From Gemmatimonadales bacterium (GTDB lineage: Bacteria; Gemmatimonadota; Gemmatimonadetes; Palauibacterales; Palauibacteraceae), in NCBI GenBank assembly GCA_030636765.1, contig DAOVWI010000003.1, positions 1 through 43,932 of the forward strand: a stretch of 43,932 bases of DNA. Direction: 5' to 3'. Shown here piece after piece: positions 1 through 8,593 of this stretch. The number at the start of each line of letters is the position of its first letter. Within the stretch, counting starts at the first letter, position 1. Both the position numbers and the translations under genes were made by a program. The notes beneath the pieces are model-generated. The model was given only the letters and a program-made list of their open reading frames with translations. It had not been told where the DNA came from and made no database searches.

Positions 1-582
1 GAGGAAGAGGTCGACTCCACCGTCGGCCTCGTCGACGCCGTCACCGCCTCGTGCTCGGTGCCGACCTTCTATCCGCCGGTCAAGATCGGCGACGCCTACT
101 ACGTGGATGGAGGCGTTCTGGACACGTTCGCGCTGCGCCGGGCCGCCGAGCTCGGCGCGACGCGGATTATCGCCGTGGACGCCACGCGGGACGGGACGGG
201 GGAGGACCCGGAGGGCACGATCAAGGAGGGGATGCTGGCGATCAACGAGCGCGTGTTCGGAATCGTGGCAGGGGCGCGCCGGCGCTCCTTGCTCGAAGAG
301 TGGTCGGACCCGCCGCTGACGCTCATCCGGCCGGCTGCCTCCGCCATCCCGGCGTTCGATTTCGGCTTCAACGACTACCTGGTGGACGAGGGGTACCGGG
401 CGACCCACGAGGCCCTGGCTGGGGCTGCCGCCGCAGAGCCCGCCGGCGCCGCGACGGAGGAATCTTCCACCGCGGCCAAGTCCACTGGTGCCGAGCTGGC
501 CGCCACCGCAGCCGACCCCGCCACTGCGGCCGAATCGACGGCTGCCCCCGGCTCCGAATCGGGCGCCCTCCAGGCCTCCTGA
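1..582 (+). CDS. patatin-like phospholipase, C-terminal part (5' end cut by window)
   Basis: The reading frame is open from base 1 and ends at a stop at 580-582, so the start and the nucleophile Ser motif lie outside the window. What remains matches the second half of a patatin-like (RssA/YchK-type) serine lipase: SCSVPTFYPPV is followed by YYVDGGVLDT, whose DGG supplies the catalytic Asp of the Ser-Asp dyad in this family. The frame continues as LGATRIIAVDA, the usual strand after the DGG. The last ~55 residues are Ala/Thr/Glu-rich low-complexity tail and probably not part of the fold. Substrate is unknown; family members hydrolyse acyl lipids. The first ATG/GTG in the window (58) is internal, not a start. 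Confidence 0.85.
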   Translation, partial: EEEVDSTVGLVDAVTASCSVPTFYPPVKIGDAYYVDGGVLDTFALRRAAELGATRIIAVDATRDGTGEDPEGTIKEGMLAINERVFGIVAGARRRSLLEEWSDPPLTLIRPAASAIPAFDFGFNDYLVDEGYRATHEALAGAAAAEPAGAATEESSTAAKSTGAELAATAADPATAAESTAAPGSESGALQAS

Positions 583-613
583 ACTCTCGCTCCAGGCCGC
601 GCTTCCCGCAGCC

Positions 614-643
614 TTGACACTGTTAACTTAACGATGTTATCTT
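614..643 (+). promoter_or_regulatory. sigma70-type promoter with extended -10 for the TetR-RND operon
   Basis: TTGACA at 614-619 is a perfect -35. Eighteen bases later TATCTT (638-643) is preceded by TG at 635-636, giving an extended -10 (TGtTATCTT). The spacer is A+T-rich in otherwise G+C-rich DNA. Transcription would start near 650, inside the operator array, and leave a leader of ~120 bases before the TetR start at 773. Read from sequence only; no transcript data. Confidence 0.6.
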
Positions 644-654
644 AACGGTGTTAA
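621..654 (+). promoter_or_regulatory. tandem palindromic operator array (TTAAC-N3-GTTAA), probable TetR binding site
   Basis: Two inverted repeats lie in tandem at a 14-base period: TTAAC-GAT-GTTAT at 628-640 and TTAAC-GGT-GTTAA at 642-654, preceded by a palindromic GTTAAC at 622-627. Read as direct repeats this is TGTTAACTTAACGA, TGTTATCTTAACGG, TGTTAA. The array covers the spacer, the -10 and the predicted transcription start, so a bound dimer would block initiation. Its position directly upstream of a TetR gene suggests autorepression. Confidence 0.65.
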
Positions 655-772
655 TCGACCGCCTCCGTTGGGAAACCAACGGCGTGGCGGGCACGTACTC
701 TTAGGTACGGCCACGGACCGATCGCGGCCCGAATCCGATCCGAGTCCGGGCCAAGGAACCGGCGGGAGAGCC

Positions 773-1495
773 ATGCCCAAAGTAGCCGACCCACAGCGCG
801 CTGCGGAGACCGAGGCGACGATCATCGAGGCCGCCAAGAACATCCTGGCGGAGAACGGTCTGGAGGCGTTGTCGATGCGGGCGGTCGGCGCCCGCGTCGG
901 GCTCAGCGCCACGGCGCTTTACAACTACTTCGAGAACAAGCAGGCGCTGGTCGATCGAGTCGTGGCCCGCGGCTTCCGCCGTTTCGAGAGCTACCTGTGG
1001 AGCGCCGTGGAGAGCATTCCGGCGGGCCGACTCGAGCGCGTACGAGCGCTCGGCGCGGCGTACATCCGGTTCGCGATGGAGAACGAGCAGTACTTCAAGA
1101 TCATGTTCACGATCCAGCCCGAGGATCCGAGGGAGATCGAGGAGCTGCCAGGGCAGGGGGGGCGCCGGATCCTTCGGGACAGCGTGGCGGATGCGATCGC
1201 CGCCGGCGAGATCCGGGAGGCCGATCCCGATCTGGTCACCCTCTATCTGTGGTCGAGCGTGCACGGCCTGGCGACGCTCTCGCTCGCGTGCGACTTCACC
1301 GGTGAGTGCCTGTGCGGCGATCACGAATGGGCCAGGGACGGCCTCACCGTCGAGGGGCTGTACGACCTGTTCGGCGGCTTCCTCGCGGACGGACTCAAGC
1401 CCCGCGATACGGGGCGGGTTGACGGTGCAGGGAAGAGGCGGATGGACGGAAAGGGAAACGGAAGAGATGCTGAGCATAGAGATGGGACGACGTAG
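773..1495 (+). CDS. TetR/AcrR-family transcriptional repressor
   Basis: This 240-residue protein has the TetR N-terminal DNA-binding domain at about residues 14-62: IIEAAKNILAENG, then the helix-turn-helix MRAVGARVGLSATALYNYF, ending ENKQALVDRV. The remainder is a helical ligand-binding domain (LYLWSSVHGLATL is typical). I chose ATG 773 because GGGAGAG sits just upstream and the domain begins soon after; a longer reading from 668 adds 35 atypical residues and would cross the leader. The last ~40 residues are charged low-complexity and run 29 bases into the RND adaptor gene, which implies translational coupling. It probably represses its own efflux operon through the TTAAC-N3-GTTAA array upstream. 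The inducer is unknown. Confidence 0.88.
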   Translation: MPKVADPQRAAETEATIIEAAKNILAENGLEALSMRAVGARVGLSATALYNYFENKQALVDRVVARGFRRFESYLWSAVESIPAGRLERVRALGAAYIRFAMENEQYFKIMFTIQPEDPREIEELPGQGGRRILRDSVADAIAAGEIREADPDLVTLYLWSSVHGLATLSLACDFTGECLCGDHEWARDGLTVEGLYDLFGGFLADGLKPRDTGRVDGAGKRRMDGKGNGRDAEHRDGTT

Positions 1496-2579
1496 GGGTG
1501 CCCGCGGGAGAGCGGCGTTTGGGCTGACGGCCGCTCTGGCGGTCTCAGTCTCGGCGGCGGCGTGCGGCGCCGGCCAGGCGGGGGAGCCTGACCAAGCCGC
1601 CGACGAGACGTATCGGCGCACCGTCAACGTGGAGGTCATCGAGGTGCAGCCGTCTCAGTTCTCGACGGCCGTGCGCCTCATCGGGGTTGTCGAGGCCATG
1701 AACGACGTCACGGTGAGCGCCGAGGAAGACGGCGTGATAGAGCGGTTCTTCGTCGAGAAGGGCCAGGTGGTCCGCCGCGGCCAGCCGCTGGCGAAGATCG
1801 ACGATAGGCTCCTGAGGGCTCAGGCGGCGGAGGCCGAGGCCGACGCCAAAGCCGCTCGTGACCGATACGAGCGCAGGCGGCGTCTCTACCAGGAGGAAGG
1901 GATCGGCACGGAGGCCGACTTCGTAGCCGCCGAGGCCGAGGCGGAGGCTGCCGCGGCGCGCGAAGCGGCGCTGCAGGCACGGCTGGATCGCACGACGGTG
2001 CGAGCCCCGATCTCCGGAATCTTCGATGAGCGCTACGTGGATGCCGGCGAGATGGTGGGATCGGGCGATCAGGTCGGGCGCATCATCGACGCCGCCCGGG
2101 TCAAGATCGTGGGCGGTGTTCCCGAGCGGTACGCGGCGGACGTGCGCGTGGGCGGCCGCGCCGAGATCACGCTGGACGTGTACCCCGGGCAGGTGTTCGA
2201 GGGCGAGATCGCGTTCGTTGGCGCCTCGGTCGACCTGCGAAGCCGGACGTTCCTCATCGAGATCCTGCTGGAGAATCCGGGGGGACTGATCAAGCCTCAG
2301 ATGGTCGCCGGCGTTGAGCTCGCGACGCGCACCCTCGAGAACGTGCTCGTCGTGCCCCAGGAGGCGTTGCTGCGCGTGGAGGATGGCTACCAGATCCTCG
2401 TAGTGACCGAGGTTGGGGACGAGCTGCAGGCCGACGTGCGCCGCGCTGTCCTCGGGCCATCGGCCGCGAACCGGGTCGTGATCGAAAGTGGCCTGGAGTC
2501 GGGAGACCGGGTCATCATCCGTGGTCAGGAGCAGGTGGATCCGGGGGACCGCGTCCAGCTGGTCGGCGGGTCGGCCTGA
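1467..2579 (+). CDS. RND efflux periplasmic adaptor (membrane fusion protein)
   Basis: A 370-residue HlyD/AcrA-type adaptor linking an inner-membrane RND pump to an outer-membrane channel. After a hydrophobic N-terminus ending in SAAACGAG (a possible, non-ideal lipobox) comes the lipoyl half-motif VSAEEDGVIERFFVEKGQ, an alpha-hairpin rich in Ala/Glu/Arg (about residues 115-165), the returning lipoyl half TTVRAPISGIFDERYVDAGE, then beta-barrel and membrane-proximal domains. ATG 1467 has GGAAGAG upstream and overlaps the TetR gene by 29 bases; ATG 1482 is an alternative. The pump gene follows 24 bases after the stop. No outer-membrane factor is encoded in the window, so the third component must be elsewhere. 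Confidence 0.93.
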   Translation: MLSIEMGRRRGARGRAAFGLTAALAVSVSAAACGAGQAGEPDQAADETYRRTVNVEVIEVQPSQFSTAVRLIGVVEAMNDVTVSAEEDGVIERFFVEKGQVVRRGQPLAKIDDRLLRAQAAEAEADAKAARDRYERRRRLYQEEGIGTEADFVAAEAEAEAAAAREAALQARLDRTTVRAPISGIFDERYVDAGEMVGSGDQVGRIIDAARVKIVGGVPERYAADVRVGGRAEITLDVYPGQVFEGEIAFVGASVDLRSRTFLIEILLENPGGLIKPQMVAGVELATRTLENVLVVPQEALLRVEDGYQILVVTEVGDELQADVRRAVLGPSAANRVVIESGLESGDRVIIRGQEQVDPGDRVQLVGGSA

Positions 2580-2608
2580 GCCTCCGATGAGCCTGAGCCT
2601 CCGATGAA
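2575..2608 (+). repeat. 17-bp tandem duplication across the adaptor stop and pump start
   Basis: CCTGAGCCTCCGATGAG at 2575-2591 is followed immediately by CCTGAGCCTCCGATGAA at 2592-2608, differing only in the last base. The unit contains the adaptor stop (TGA 2577-2579) and an ATG; the second copy supplies the pump start at 2604. As a side effect the first ATG (2587) opens a six-codon frame, MSLSLR, whose TGA overlaps the pump ATG as ATGA. Confidence 0.8.
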
Positions 2609-5600
2609 GATGAAGGGTTTCCGCCTCACCACGCTGGCCGTCGATCATCCCACCAGCGTCCTCGTTCTGACGGCCATCATCATCCTCGCCGGGCTCGTCT
2701 CCTACTTCAGCATTCCGAAGGAGTCCATGCCGGAGATCACCGTGCCCTTCGTCGCGGTGAACACCGTCTACTCCGGCGTGGCGCCGGAGGACATGGAGAC
2801 CCTGATCACGCGGCCGCTGGAGGAGGATCTCAACGAGATCGCCGATGCGGAGGAGATCCAGTCGACGTCGGTCGAGGGCTACTCGAGCATCGTCATCGAG
2901 TTCAGGGCGGGCATGGACATGACCGAGGCGCTCCAGCTCGTTCGGGAGAAGGTGGACATCGCCAAGGCGGATCTTCCCTCGGCGGCCGAGGAGCCGACCA
3001 TCGTCGAGTTCAACCTCTCCGAGTTCCCGATCATGCAGGTGAACGTCTCCGGGGAGTACAGCCTACGCCGGCTGAAGGAGGTCGCGGAGCGTCTGCAGGA
3101 CCGGCTCGAGCTCATTCCCTCGATCCTCGAGGTCACGCTGTCGGGCGGACTGGAGCGCGAGGTGCAGGTGAACGTCGACCTCGCGAAGTTGCAGTTCTAC
3201 AGGCTCGCTTTCGACGACGTGATAGACGCGATCCGGGAAGAGAACCTCACGATCCCGGGCGGGACGATCGACGTCGGCGAGCGGGAGTACCTGGTTCGGG
3301 TGCCGGGCGAGTTCGAGGACACGCGGCTTATCTCGGACATCGTCATCGCGTCGCCGAACGACAGGCCCGTGTACGTCCGGGACGTGGCCGAGGTGGAGTT
3401 CGGCTTCAAGGAGCGGGAGAGCTTCGCGCGCCTGGACGGCAACCCGGTCGTCACGCTTGGCATCGTAAAGCGCACGGGCCAGAACATCATCGAGACCTCG
3501 GACGCGGTGAAGCGTGTCATCCAGGAGGCGCAGGCGAGCTTCCCGCCGACGACGGTCGTGAAGATCACCTCCGACCAGTCGGAGGACATCCGAAGGATGG
3601 TGTCGAACCTGGAGAACAACATCATCTCCGGGCTGATCCTGGTGGTGGCGGTCCTGCTCTTCTTCCTCGGCATCGCGAACGCGTCGTTCGTCGGCATCGC
3701 GATACCGCTCTCGATGCTGCTCTCCTTCAGCATTATGCAGCTCATCGGTTTCACGATGAACATGGTGGTGCTCTTCAGCCTCATCCTGGCGCTCGGGATG
3801 CTGGTGGACAACGCGATCGTCGTCGTCGAGAACATCTTTCGCTTCCTGGAGCAGGGATACGACCGGAAGGAGGCGGCGAAGCTGGCCACCGCGGAGGTCG
3901 CCATGCCGGTAATCGCCGCGACGGCTACGACCCTGGCGGCGTTCGCTCCGATGGCGTTCTGGCCCGGCCTGATCGGGGAGTTCATGGCGTACCTGCCCCT
4001 CACCCTGATCATCACGCTGAGCGCCTCGCTCTTCGTGGCGCTCGTCGTCAACCCGACGATCTGTTCGCTCTTCATGCGACTGGACGGCGATCGGGCGCCG
4101 GGCCTCACACCCGCGGCCCGCTGGTCGCTGATCGGTCTTGGCGCGCTCTCGTTTGCGGTCGTGTTCGCCATGCGGCCGCTCACGGCGGTGCTGCTGGCCC
4201 TGATGGCGGGGCTGCTTTGGGCCTTGCATCGCTGGGCTCTGTATCCGGCCGGAGGTTGGTTCCAGCACACGGCGCTCCCCACCGTGCTCCGGCGCTACGA
4301 GCGGTTCCTCCGCTGGGCGCTGGCGCACCGGGCGCGGGTGATGGGCGCGACCGCCGGGGTCCTGGTCGCTTCGGTATGGGCGTTCGCGGCGTTCAACGCG
4401 GGGATCGAGTTCTTTCCCGAGGACATCCCTCCCGAGACCGTGTACGTCCAGATCGAGATGCCGCCCGGAACGCGGGCCGAGGCCACCGACCAGGTCGTCC
4501 GCCGGATCGAGCGGGAGCTGGCCGCGCTCCCGACCCAGGCGGACTTCCAATCGGTCGTCGCCACGGTCGGGTCGAGCGGGGACGGCGGCTCCCGCTCGGG
4601 CGCGAACGAGGGAACGGTGGCGGTGAACTTCGTCGATTTCGAGCTGCGCGAGCGGGATTCTTTCGAGACGCTCGAGCTGATGCGCGGCACGGTCGGGAGG
4701 CGGATCGCCGGAGCGGAGATAACGGTCGAGAAGCCGCAGGATGGACCGGGGTCGGGCCCGCCGGTCAGCGTCGAGATCGCCGGCGAGGATGACGAGGTGC
4801 TGAAGCGGTTGGCGGATGAGGCGTACCGGACCCTCGCCAACGCGCCCGTGGCCCGGAAGCTGGAGGGGCTCGACAGTGACATCGCGGATGCGCGGCCGGA
4901 GCTGCGCATCGAGGTGGACCGCGAGCGGGCAAGGCTGTTCGACCTGAGCACGGCGGAGATCGGAGCGACGGTGCGGAGCGCGATCAACGGCACCGAGGTC
5001 TCCGAGTTCCGATTCGGAGAGGAGGAGTACGACATCGTCGTGCGGCTCGCCCCCCGCTACCGGGAGGACCTGGACGCGCTTGCCGACCTGATGATCGTGA
5101 CCGAGGACGGGGACCAGGTGCCGCTCTCCTCGCTCGCCAACTGGAGGGTGGACGAGAGCTATAGCGGGATCAACCGGAAGAGCCTCGAGCGCGTCGCGAC
5201 GATCTCGGCCGACGTGCGGTCGGCGTACAACGCGAACCGGGTGCTCGAGGAGGTGCGGACCGAGCTCGCCGGCTTCGCGCAGTCCCTGCCGGCGGGCTAT
5301 ACGCTGCAGTACACCGGCCAGCAGGAGGATCAGGCCGAGTCGGAGGCGTTCTTGTTCGGGGCGTTCCTGATCGCGCTGATGCTCATCGCCCTGATCCTGG
5401 TCTCGCAGTTCGACTCGGTGGTCCGGCCGCTCATCATCCTGAGCTCGGTCCTCCTCTCGACGGCGGGGGTGTTGATCGGACTGCTCGTGTTTCGCATGCC
5501 GTTCGGGATCATCATGACCGGTGTCGGCGTGATCAGCCTGGCCGGCATCGTCGTCAACAACGCCATCATCCTGGTGGACTACATCGGGGTCCTGAGGAAG

Positions 5601-6029
5601 AGGGACGGCATCGACGCGCACGAGTCGCTGGTCGTCGGCGGGATGACCCGCTTCCGGCCCGTCACGCTGACGGCGGTCACGACGGTGCTGGGGCTCACGC
5701 CGCTGGCGATCGGGCTCAACTTCGACTTCGCCGGTTTCTTCACGCGCCTCAGCCCGAACCTCTTTTGGGGCGGTGAGCAGGCGGCGTGGTGGGGTCCGAT
5801 GGCGATCGCGGTCATCGCCGGGCTCACCTTCGCGACGTTCCTCACGCTCGTGCTCGTGCCCGTGATGCACTCGCTGACCGACGACCTGACGACGTTCCTC
5901 GACCGGCATCTGCGGCGGAGCGAGCAGGAGTCACCGGACGAGTCGGGCTCATCGGACGAGCGAGGAGCGGGCTCGCGGGAGCCGGAGGTACGGCCGGAGA
6001 AGCGGGAGCCGGAGCTCGTTACGGCTTAG
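2604..6029 (+). CDS. RND-family efflux permease (AcrB/HAE-like), with extra membrane segment
   Basis: An 1141-residue proton-driven inner-membrane pump. The start FRLTTLAVDHPTSVLVL, the IPKESMPEITVP strand and the TM4 motif LGMLVDNAIVVVENI, with the Asp needed for proton relay, are characteristic of AcrB-type RND pumps, and the usual two-fold repeat is visible (second half from about residue 575). Between TM6 and TM7, about residues 493-550, lies an additional strongly hydrophobic stretch (LIGLGALSFAVVFAMRP then LTAVLLALMAGLLWALH) that standard 12-TM AcrB lacks, suggesting 14 segments. The C-terminal ~40 residues are charged tail. It forms an operon with the TetR regulator and adaptor. Substrate cannot be inferred. 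The ribosome site before ATG 2604 is poor; ATG 2610 is an alternative. Confidence 0.95.
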   Translation: MKMKGFRLTTLAVDHPTSVLVLTAIIILAGLVSYFSIPKESMPEITVPFVAVNTVYSGVAPEDMETLITRPLEEDLNEIADAEEIQSTSVEGYSSIVIEFRAGMDMTEALQLVREKVDIAKADLPSAAEEPTIVEFNLSEFPIMQVNVSGEYSLRRLKEVAERLQDRLELIPSILEVTLSGGLEREVQVNVDLAKLQFYRLAFDDVIDAIREENLTIPGGTIDVGEREYLVRVPGEFEDTRLISDIVIASPNDRPVYVRDVAEVEFGFKERESFARLDGNPVVTLGIVKRTGQNIIETSDAVKRVIQEAQASFPPTTVVKITSDQSEDIRRMVSNLENNIISGLILVVAVLLFFLGIANASFVGIAIPLSMLLSFSIMQLIGFTMNMVVLFSLILALGMLVDNAIVVVENIFRFLEQGYDRKEAAKLATAEVAMPVIAATATTLAAFAPMAFWPGLIGEFMAYLPLTLIITLSASLFVALVVNPTICSLFMRLDGDRAPGLTPAARWSLIGLGALSFAVVFAMRPLTAVLLALMAGLLWALHRWALYPAGGWFQHTALPTVLRRYERFLRWALAHRARVMGATAGVLVASVWAFAAFNAGIEFFPEDIPPETVYVQIEMPPGTRAEATDQVVRRIERELAALPTQADFQSVVATVGSSGDGGSRSGANEGTVAVNFVDFELRERDSFETLELMRGTVGRRIAGAEITVEKPQDGPGSGPPVSVEIAGEDDEVLKRLADEAYRTLANAPVARKLEGLDSDIADARPELRIEVDRERARLFDLSTAEIGATVRSAINGTEVSEFRFGEEEYDIVVRLAPRYREDLDALADLMIVTEDGDQVPLSSLANWRVDESYSGINRKSLERVATISADVRSAYNANRVLEEVRTELAGFAQSLPAGYTLQYTGQQEDQAESEAFLFGAFLIALMLIALILVSQFDSVVRPLIILSSVLLSTAGVLIGLLVFRMPFGIIMTGVGVISLAGIVVNNAIILVDYIGVLRKRDGIDAHESLVVGGMTRFRPVTLTAVTTVLGLTPLAIGLNFDFAGFFTRLSPNLFWGGEQAAWWGPMAIAVIAGLTFATFLTLVLVPVMHSLTDDLTTFLDRHLRRSEQESPDESGSSDERGAGSREPEVRPEKREPELVTA

Positions 6030-6037
6030 CGCGGACG

Positions 6038-6173
6038 GTCGACCTCTGCACGTAAGGGGAGGGTGGAGGTTCCTCCGCGCGCCCGCAAATCGCTTGCAGC
6101 ACCACAGCTCGCGGGATCCGGGAGCGACTTATGCGCGCTCCGAAATCCTCCGCCTCCCCTGGGAGAGGTCGAC
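6038..6173. repeat. palindromic repeat element, copy A (MITE-like)
   Basis: A 136-base element bounded by GTCGACCTCT at 6038-6047 and its complement AGAGGTCGAC at 6164-6173. The arms continue as imperfect inverted repeats for ~45 bases (GGGGAGG, GGAGG and GCGCGC blocks on both sides). It begins 8 bases after the RND stop. A second copy in opposite orientation lies at 8708-8841; bases 6065-6173 match its complement at 101 of 109 positions without gaps by my hand alignment. It has no coding capacity and no clear target-site duplication. Confidence 0.8.
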
Positions 6174-6455
6174 GTGCGGTGACGGGGAGCACGGTCCGCC
6201 ACGCCCCTCGGCAACCGAGACGCTTGTGGCGGGGCCGTCCTCATCAAGAGGGCTGCTGGTGGGCCGCCAGCAGCAGCCAGTCGGCAAGCCTTCGCGATCT
6301 CCCGGGCGCCCATCTCCGCGTTCGCCCTTCCGGCCAGCCGCTTGACCAGGACCAGGCGGCTCCCGTCGACAGAGTGCCCTCCCGTCCGTACGATATCCGA
6401 ACCTCCGTCACAGGATTCCGTCGAACAAGTCTTTTCACTGACAGCCGAGGTCGAA
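6174..6455. other. intergenic stretch between repeat copy A and the DUF3604 gene
   Basis: No complete gene is recognisable here. On the minus strand between about 6375 and 6260 one frame reads SRLVLVKRLAGRANAEMGAR with a high-G+C third-position pattern like the neighbouring genes, then degrades. It could be the remnant of a decayed gene or chance. The start region of the DUF3604 gene has GAGG at 6447-6450. I see no clear -35/-10 pair. Confidence 0.4.
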
Positions 6456-8387
6456 ATGACATGCCTGCTGAGACTCGCGGCTATCTCTCTCCTTCTTCTC
6501 ATCGCTGGTCCCGCTTCCGCGCGGTCCCAGGTTCCCCCGCCACCTGACGGTGCCGCGGCGCTGAACGACGTCTACCGGGGCAGCACGTACTCGCCCTACG
6601 CCGGCCGCAACTTCCCGAGCCGCGTGTTCTGGGGCGACACGCATCTGCACACCGCGTTGTCCATCGACGCCGGGGCATTCGGCAACCGGCTGGGACTGGA
6701 CGACGCCTACCGGTTCGCTCGGGGAGACGAGGTGACCACTTCGACCGGACTGAAGGCCCGGTTGTCCCGACCTCTAGACTTTCTGGTGATCGCGGACCAC
6801 TCGGACATGATGGGCTTCTTCCCTGATCTGTTCGCGGGCGCCGATCATATCCTCAGCGACCCGCTCGGCAGGGACTTCTACGATCGGATCCAGGCCGGTG
6901 ACGGTGTCAGCGTGGCGCTGGAGATCATCAGCATGGCCTCGCAAGGGGACCTCCCCGAGTTCATGGAGGTGGGCTACAGCCCCGACTCGAAGCCCTACAG
7001 GAATGCCTGGCAAGCGACCGTGGACGCCGCGGAGGCGTTCGACGATCCTGGCCACTTCACGGCGTTCATCGGCTACGAGTGGACCTCCCTGGTCCGCGGC
7101 AACAACATGCACCGTGTCGTGATCTACCGGGACGGCGGCGACAAAGGGAGCCAGATGGTTCCCTTCACGATGACCCCCCCGGGAAGCACGAATCCTCGTG
7201 ACCTGTGGCGGTGGCTCGAGACGTACGAGGAGCGGACGGGGGGCGAGGTCCTGGCCATCGCGCACAACGGCAACCTGGCCAACGGCATCATGTTCCCACT
7301 CGAGGCCCAGTACGACGGCCGGGTCCTGGACGAGGAGTACGTCACGACGCGCGCGCGTTGGGAACCCCTCTACGAGGTGACCCAGATCAAGGGCGATGGC
7401 GAAACGCATCCCTTCCTCTCGCCCGACGACGAGTTCGCGGACTACGAGACGTGGGACGTCGGCAACCTGGACGTGTCGGAGGCCAAGACCGACAACATGT
7501 TGGCAGGGGAGTACGCCCGCGAAGCCCTCAAGCGGGGACTGGTGATCGAGGACCGCTTCGGCACGAACCCCTATGAGTTCGGGATGATCGGATCCACCGA
7601 CAGCCACACGTCGCTGGCTACTGCCCAGGAGGACAATTTCTTCGGCAAGCACTCCGGCTACGAGCCCAGTCCGGAACGCATGACTCACCCCTTCATGGCG
7701 ACCGCGAGCGGTACGATCTACGCCTGGCAGCAGGTCTCGTCGGGGCTTGCTGCGGTGTGGGCCACGGAGAACACTCGCGAGGCCATCTTTGACGCCATGG
7801 AGCGGAAGGAGGTCTACGCGACCACCGGCTCGCGGCTGGCTGTCCGCTTCTTCGGCGGTTGGGACTACACCGAACAGGATATGAACAGCCGACAGCCGGC
7901 GTTCGCCGGCTACGAAAAGGGCGTGCCAATGGGCGGCACGCTACGCGCCAGGCCTGCCGGCGCGGGAGCACCCACGTTCATGGTCTATTCCCTTCGGGAC
8001 GTCCAGGGCGCCAATCTCGACCGCATCCAAATCATCAAGGGCTGGCTGGGCGACGACGGTCAGACCCACGAAGTGGTCTACGACGTCGCGTGGTCCGGAG
8101 ACCGGCAGCCTGGGTCCGACGGCAGGCTGCCCCCGGTGGGTAACACCGTGGACGTCGAAAACGCCAACTGGACCAACACGATCGGCGCCGCCGAGCTCGG
8201 TACCGTGTGGACCGATCCGGACTTCGATCCGGATCAGAAGGCGTTCTACTACGCCAGAGTCATCGAGATCCCGACGCCCCGGTGGTCGACATACGACGCG
8301 TTCCGCTTCGGAATCGACCTCCCGGAGGGTGCACCGACGTCGACCCAGGAGCGAGCGTATACGTCACCGATTTGGTACGCGCAGTAA
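6456..8387 (+). CDS. DUF3604 exported protein (PHP-like metal-dependent fold)
   Basis: A 643-residue protein of the DUF3604 family. ATG 6456 gives a clean signal peptide (TCLLRLAAISLLLLIAG, then ASARS) with GAGG five bases upstream; upstream extension to 6342 gives no signal. Metal-site motifs of the polymerase/histidinol-phosphatase (PHP) superfamily are visible in order: GDTHLHTALS (about residue 60), VIADHSD, AIAHNGN and STDSHT. The C-terminus AYTSPIWYAQ is the usual family ending. Family members are uncharacterised, extracytoplasmic, and often considered hydrolases; the substrate is unknown. The gene stands alone between two inverted repeat copies and is followed by a strong terminator, so it is a single transcription unit. 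Confidence 0.9.
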   Translation: MTCLLRLAAISLLLLIAGPASARSQVPPPPDGAAALNDVYRGSTYSPYAGRNFPSRVFWGDTHLHTALSIDAGAFGNRLGLDDAYRFARGDEVTTSTGLKARLSRPLDFLVIADHSDMMGFFPDLFAGADHILSDPLGRDFYDRIQAGDGVSVALEIISMASQGDLPEFMEVGYSPDSKPYRNAWQATVDAAEAFDDPGHFTAFIGYEWTSLVRGNNMHRVVIYRDGGDKGSQMVPFTMTPPGSTNPRDLWRWLETYEERTGGEVLAIAHNGNLANGIMFPLEAQYDGRVLDEEYVTTRARWEPLYEVTQIKGDGETHPFLSPDDEFADYETWDVGNLDVSEAKTDNMLAGEYAREALKRGLVIEDRFGTNPYEFGMIGSTDSHTSLATAQEDNFFGKHSGYEPSPERMTHPFMATASGTIYAWQQVSSGLAAVWATENTREAIFDAMERKEVYATTGSRLAVRFFGGWDYTEQDMNSRQPAFAGYEKGVPMGGTLRARPAGAGAPTFMVYSLRDVQGANLDRIQIIKGWLGDDGQTHEVVYDVAWSGDRQPGSDGRLPPVGNTVDVENANWTNTIGAAELGTVWTDPDFDPDQKAFYYARVIEIPTPRWSTYDAFRFGIDLPEGAPTSTQERAYTSPIWYAQ

Positions 8388-8440
8388 CCGAACAACCGCC
8401 GAGGCTAGTAGACACAGGTTCCAAGCAGTAAGTAGCGGCA

Positions 8441-8479
8441 AGAGGGCAAAGCCCGCGATTCTCGCGGGCTTTGCCCTCT
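8441..8479 (+). terminator. strong intrinsic-type hairpin, 18-bp perfect stem
   Basis: AGAGGGCAAAGCCCGCGA (8441-8458), loop TTC, and the exact complement at 8462-8479. The hairpin begins 54 bases after the DUF3604 stop. It lacks a long T run, but the stem is perfect and symmetric and could stop transcription in either direction. Confidence 0.75.
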
Positions 8480-8593
8480 ACAGGGCGAACTTCCTGGGCG
8501 AGGATAGGCGCGATCCGGGCTCTCACGGAAAACACGGAGGTGTGGGACGACGTGCCCACGGCACAAGACGCTGCGGCACAAGCGCTCATTCCC

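Noticed and set aside
3063..5909. 948-residue open frame on the minus strand
   Set aside because: It lies wholly antisense to the RND pump and has the Arg/Asp/His-rich composition typical of shadows of high-G+C genes; no domain is recognisable.
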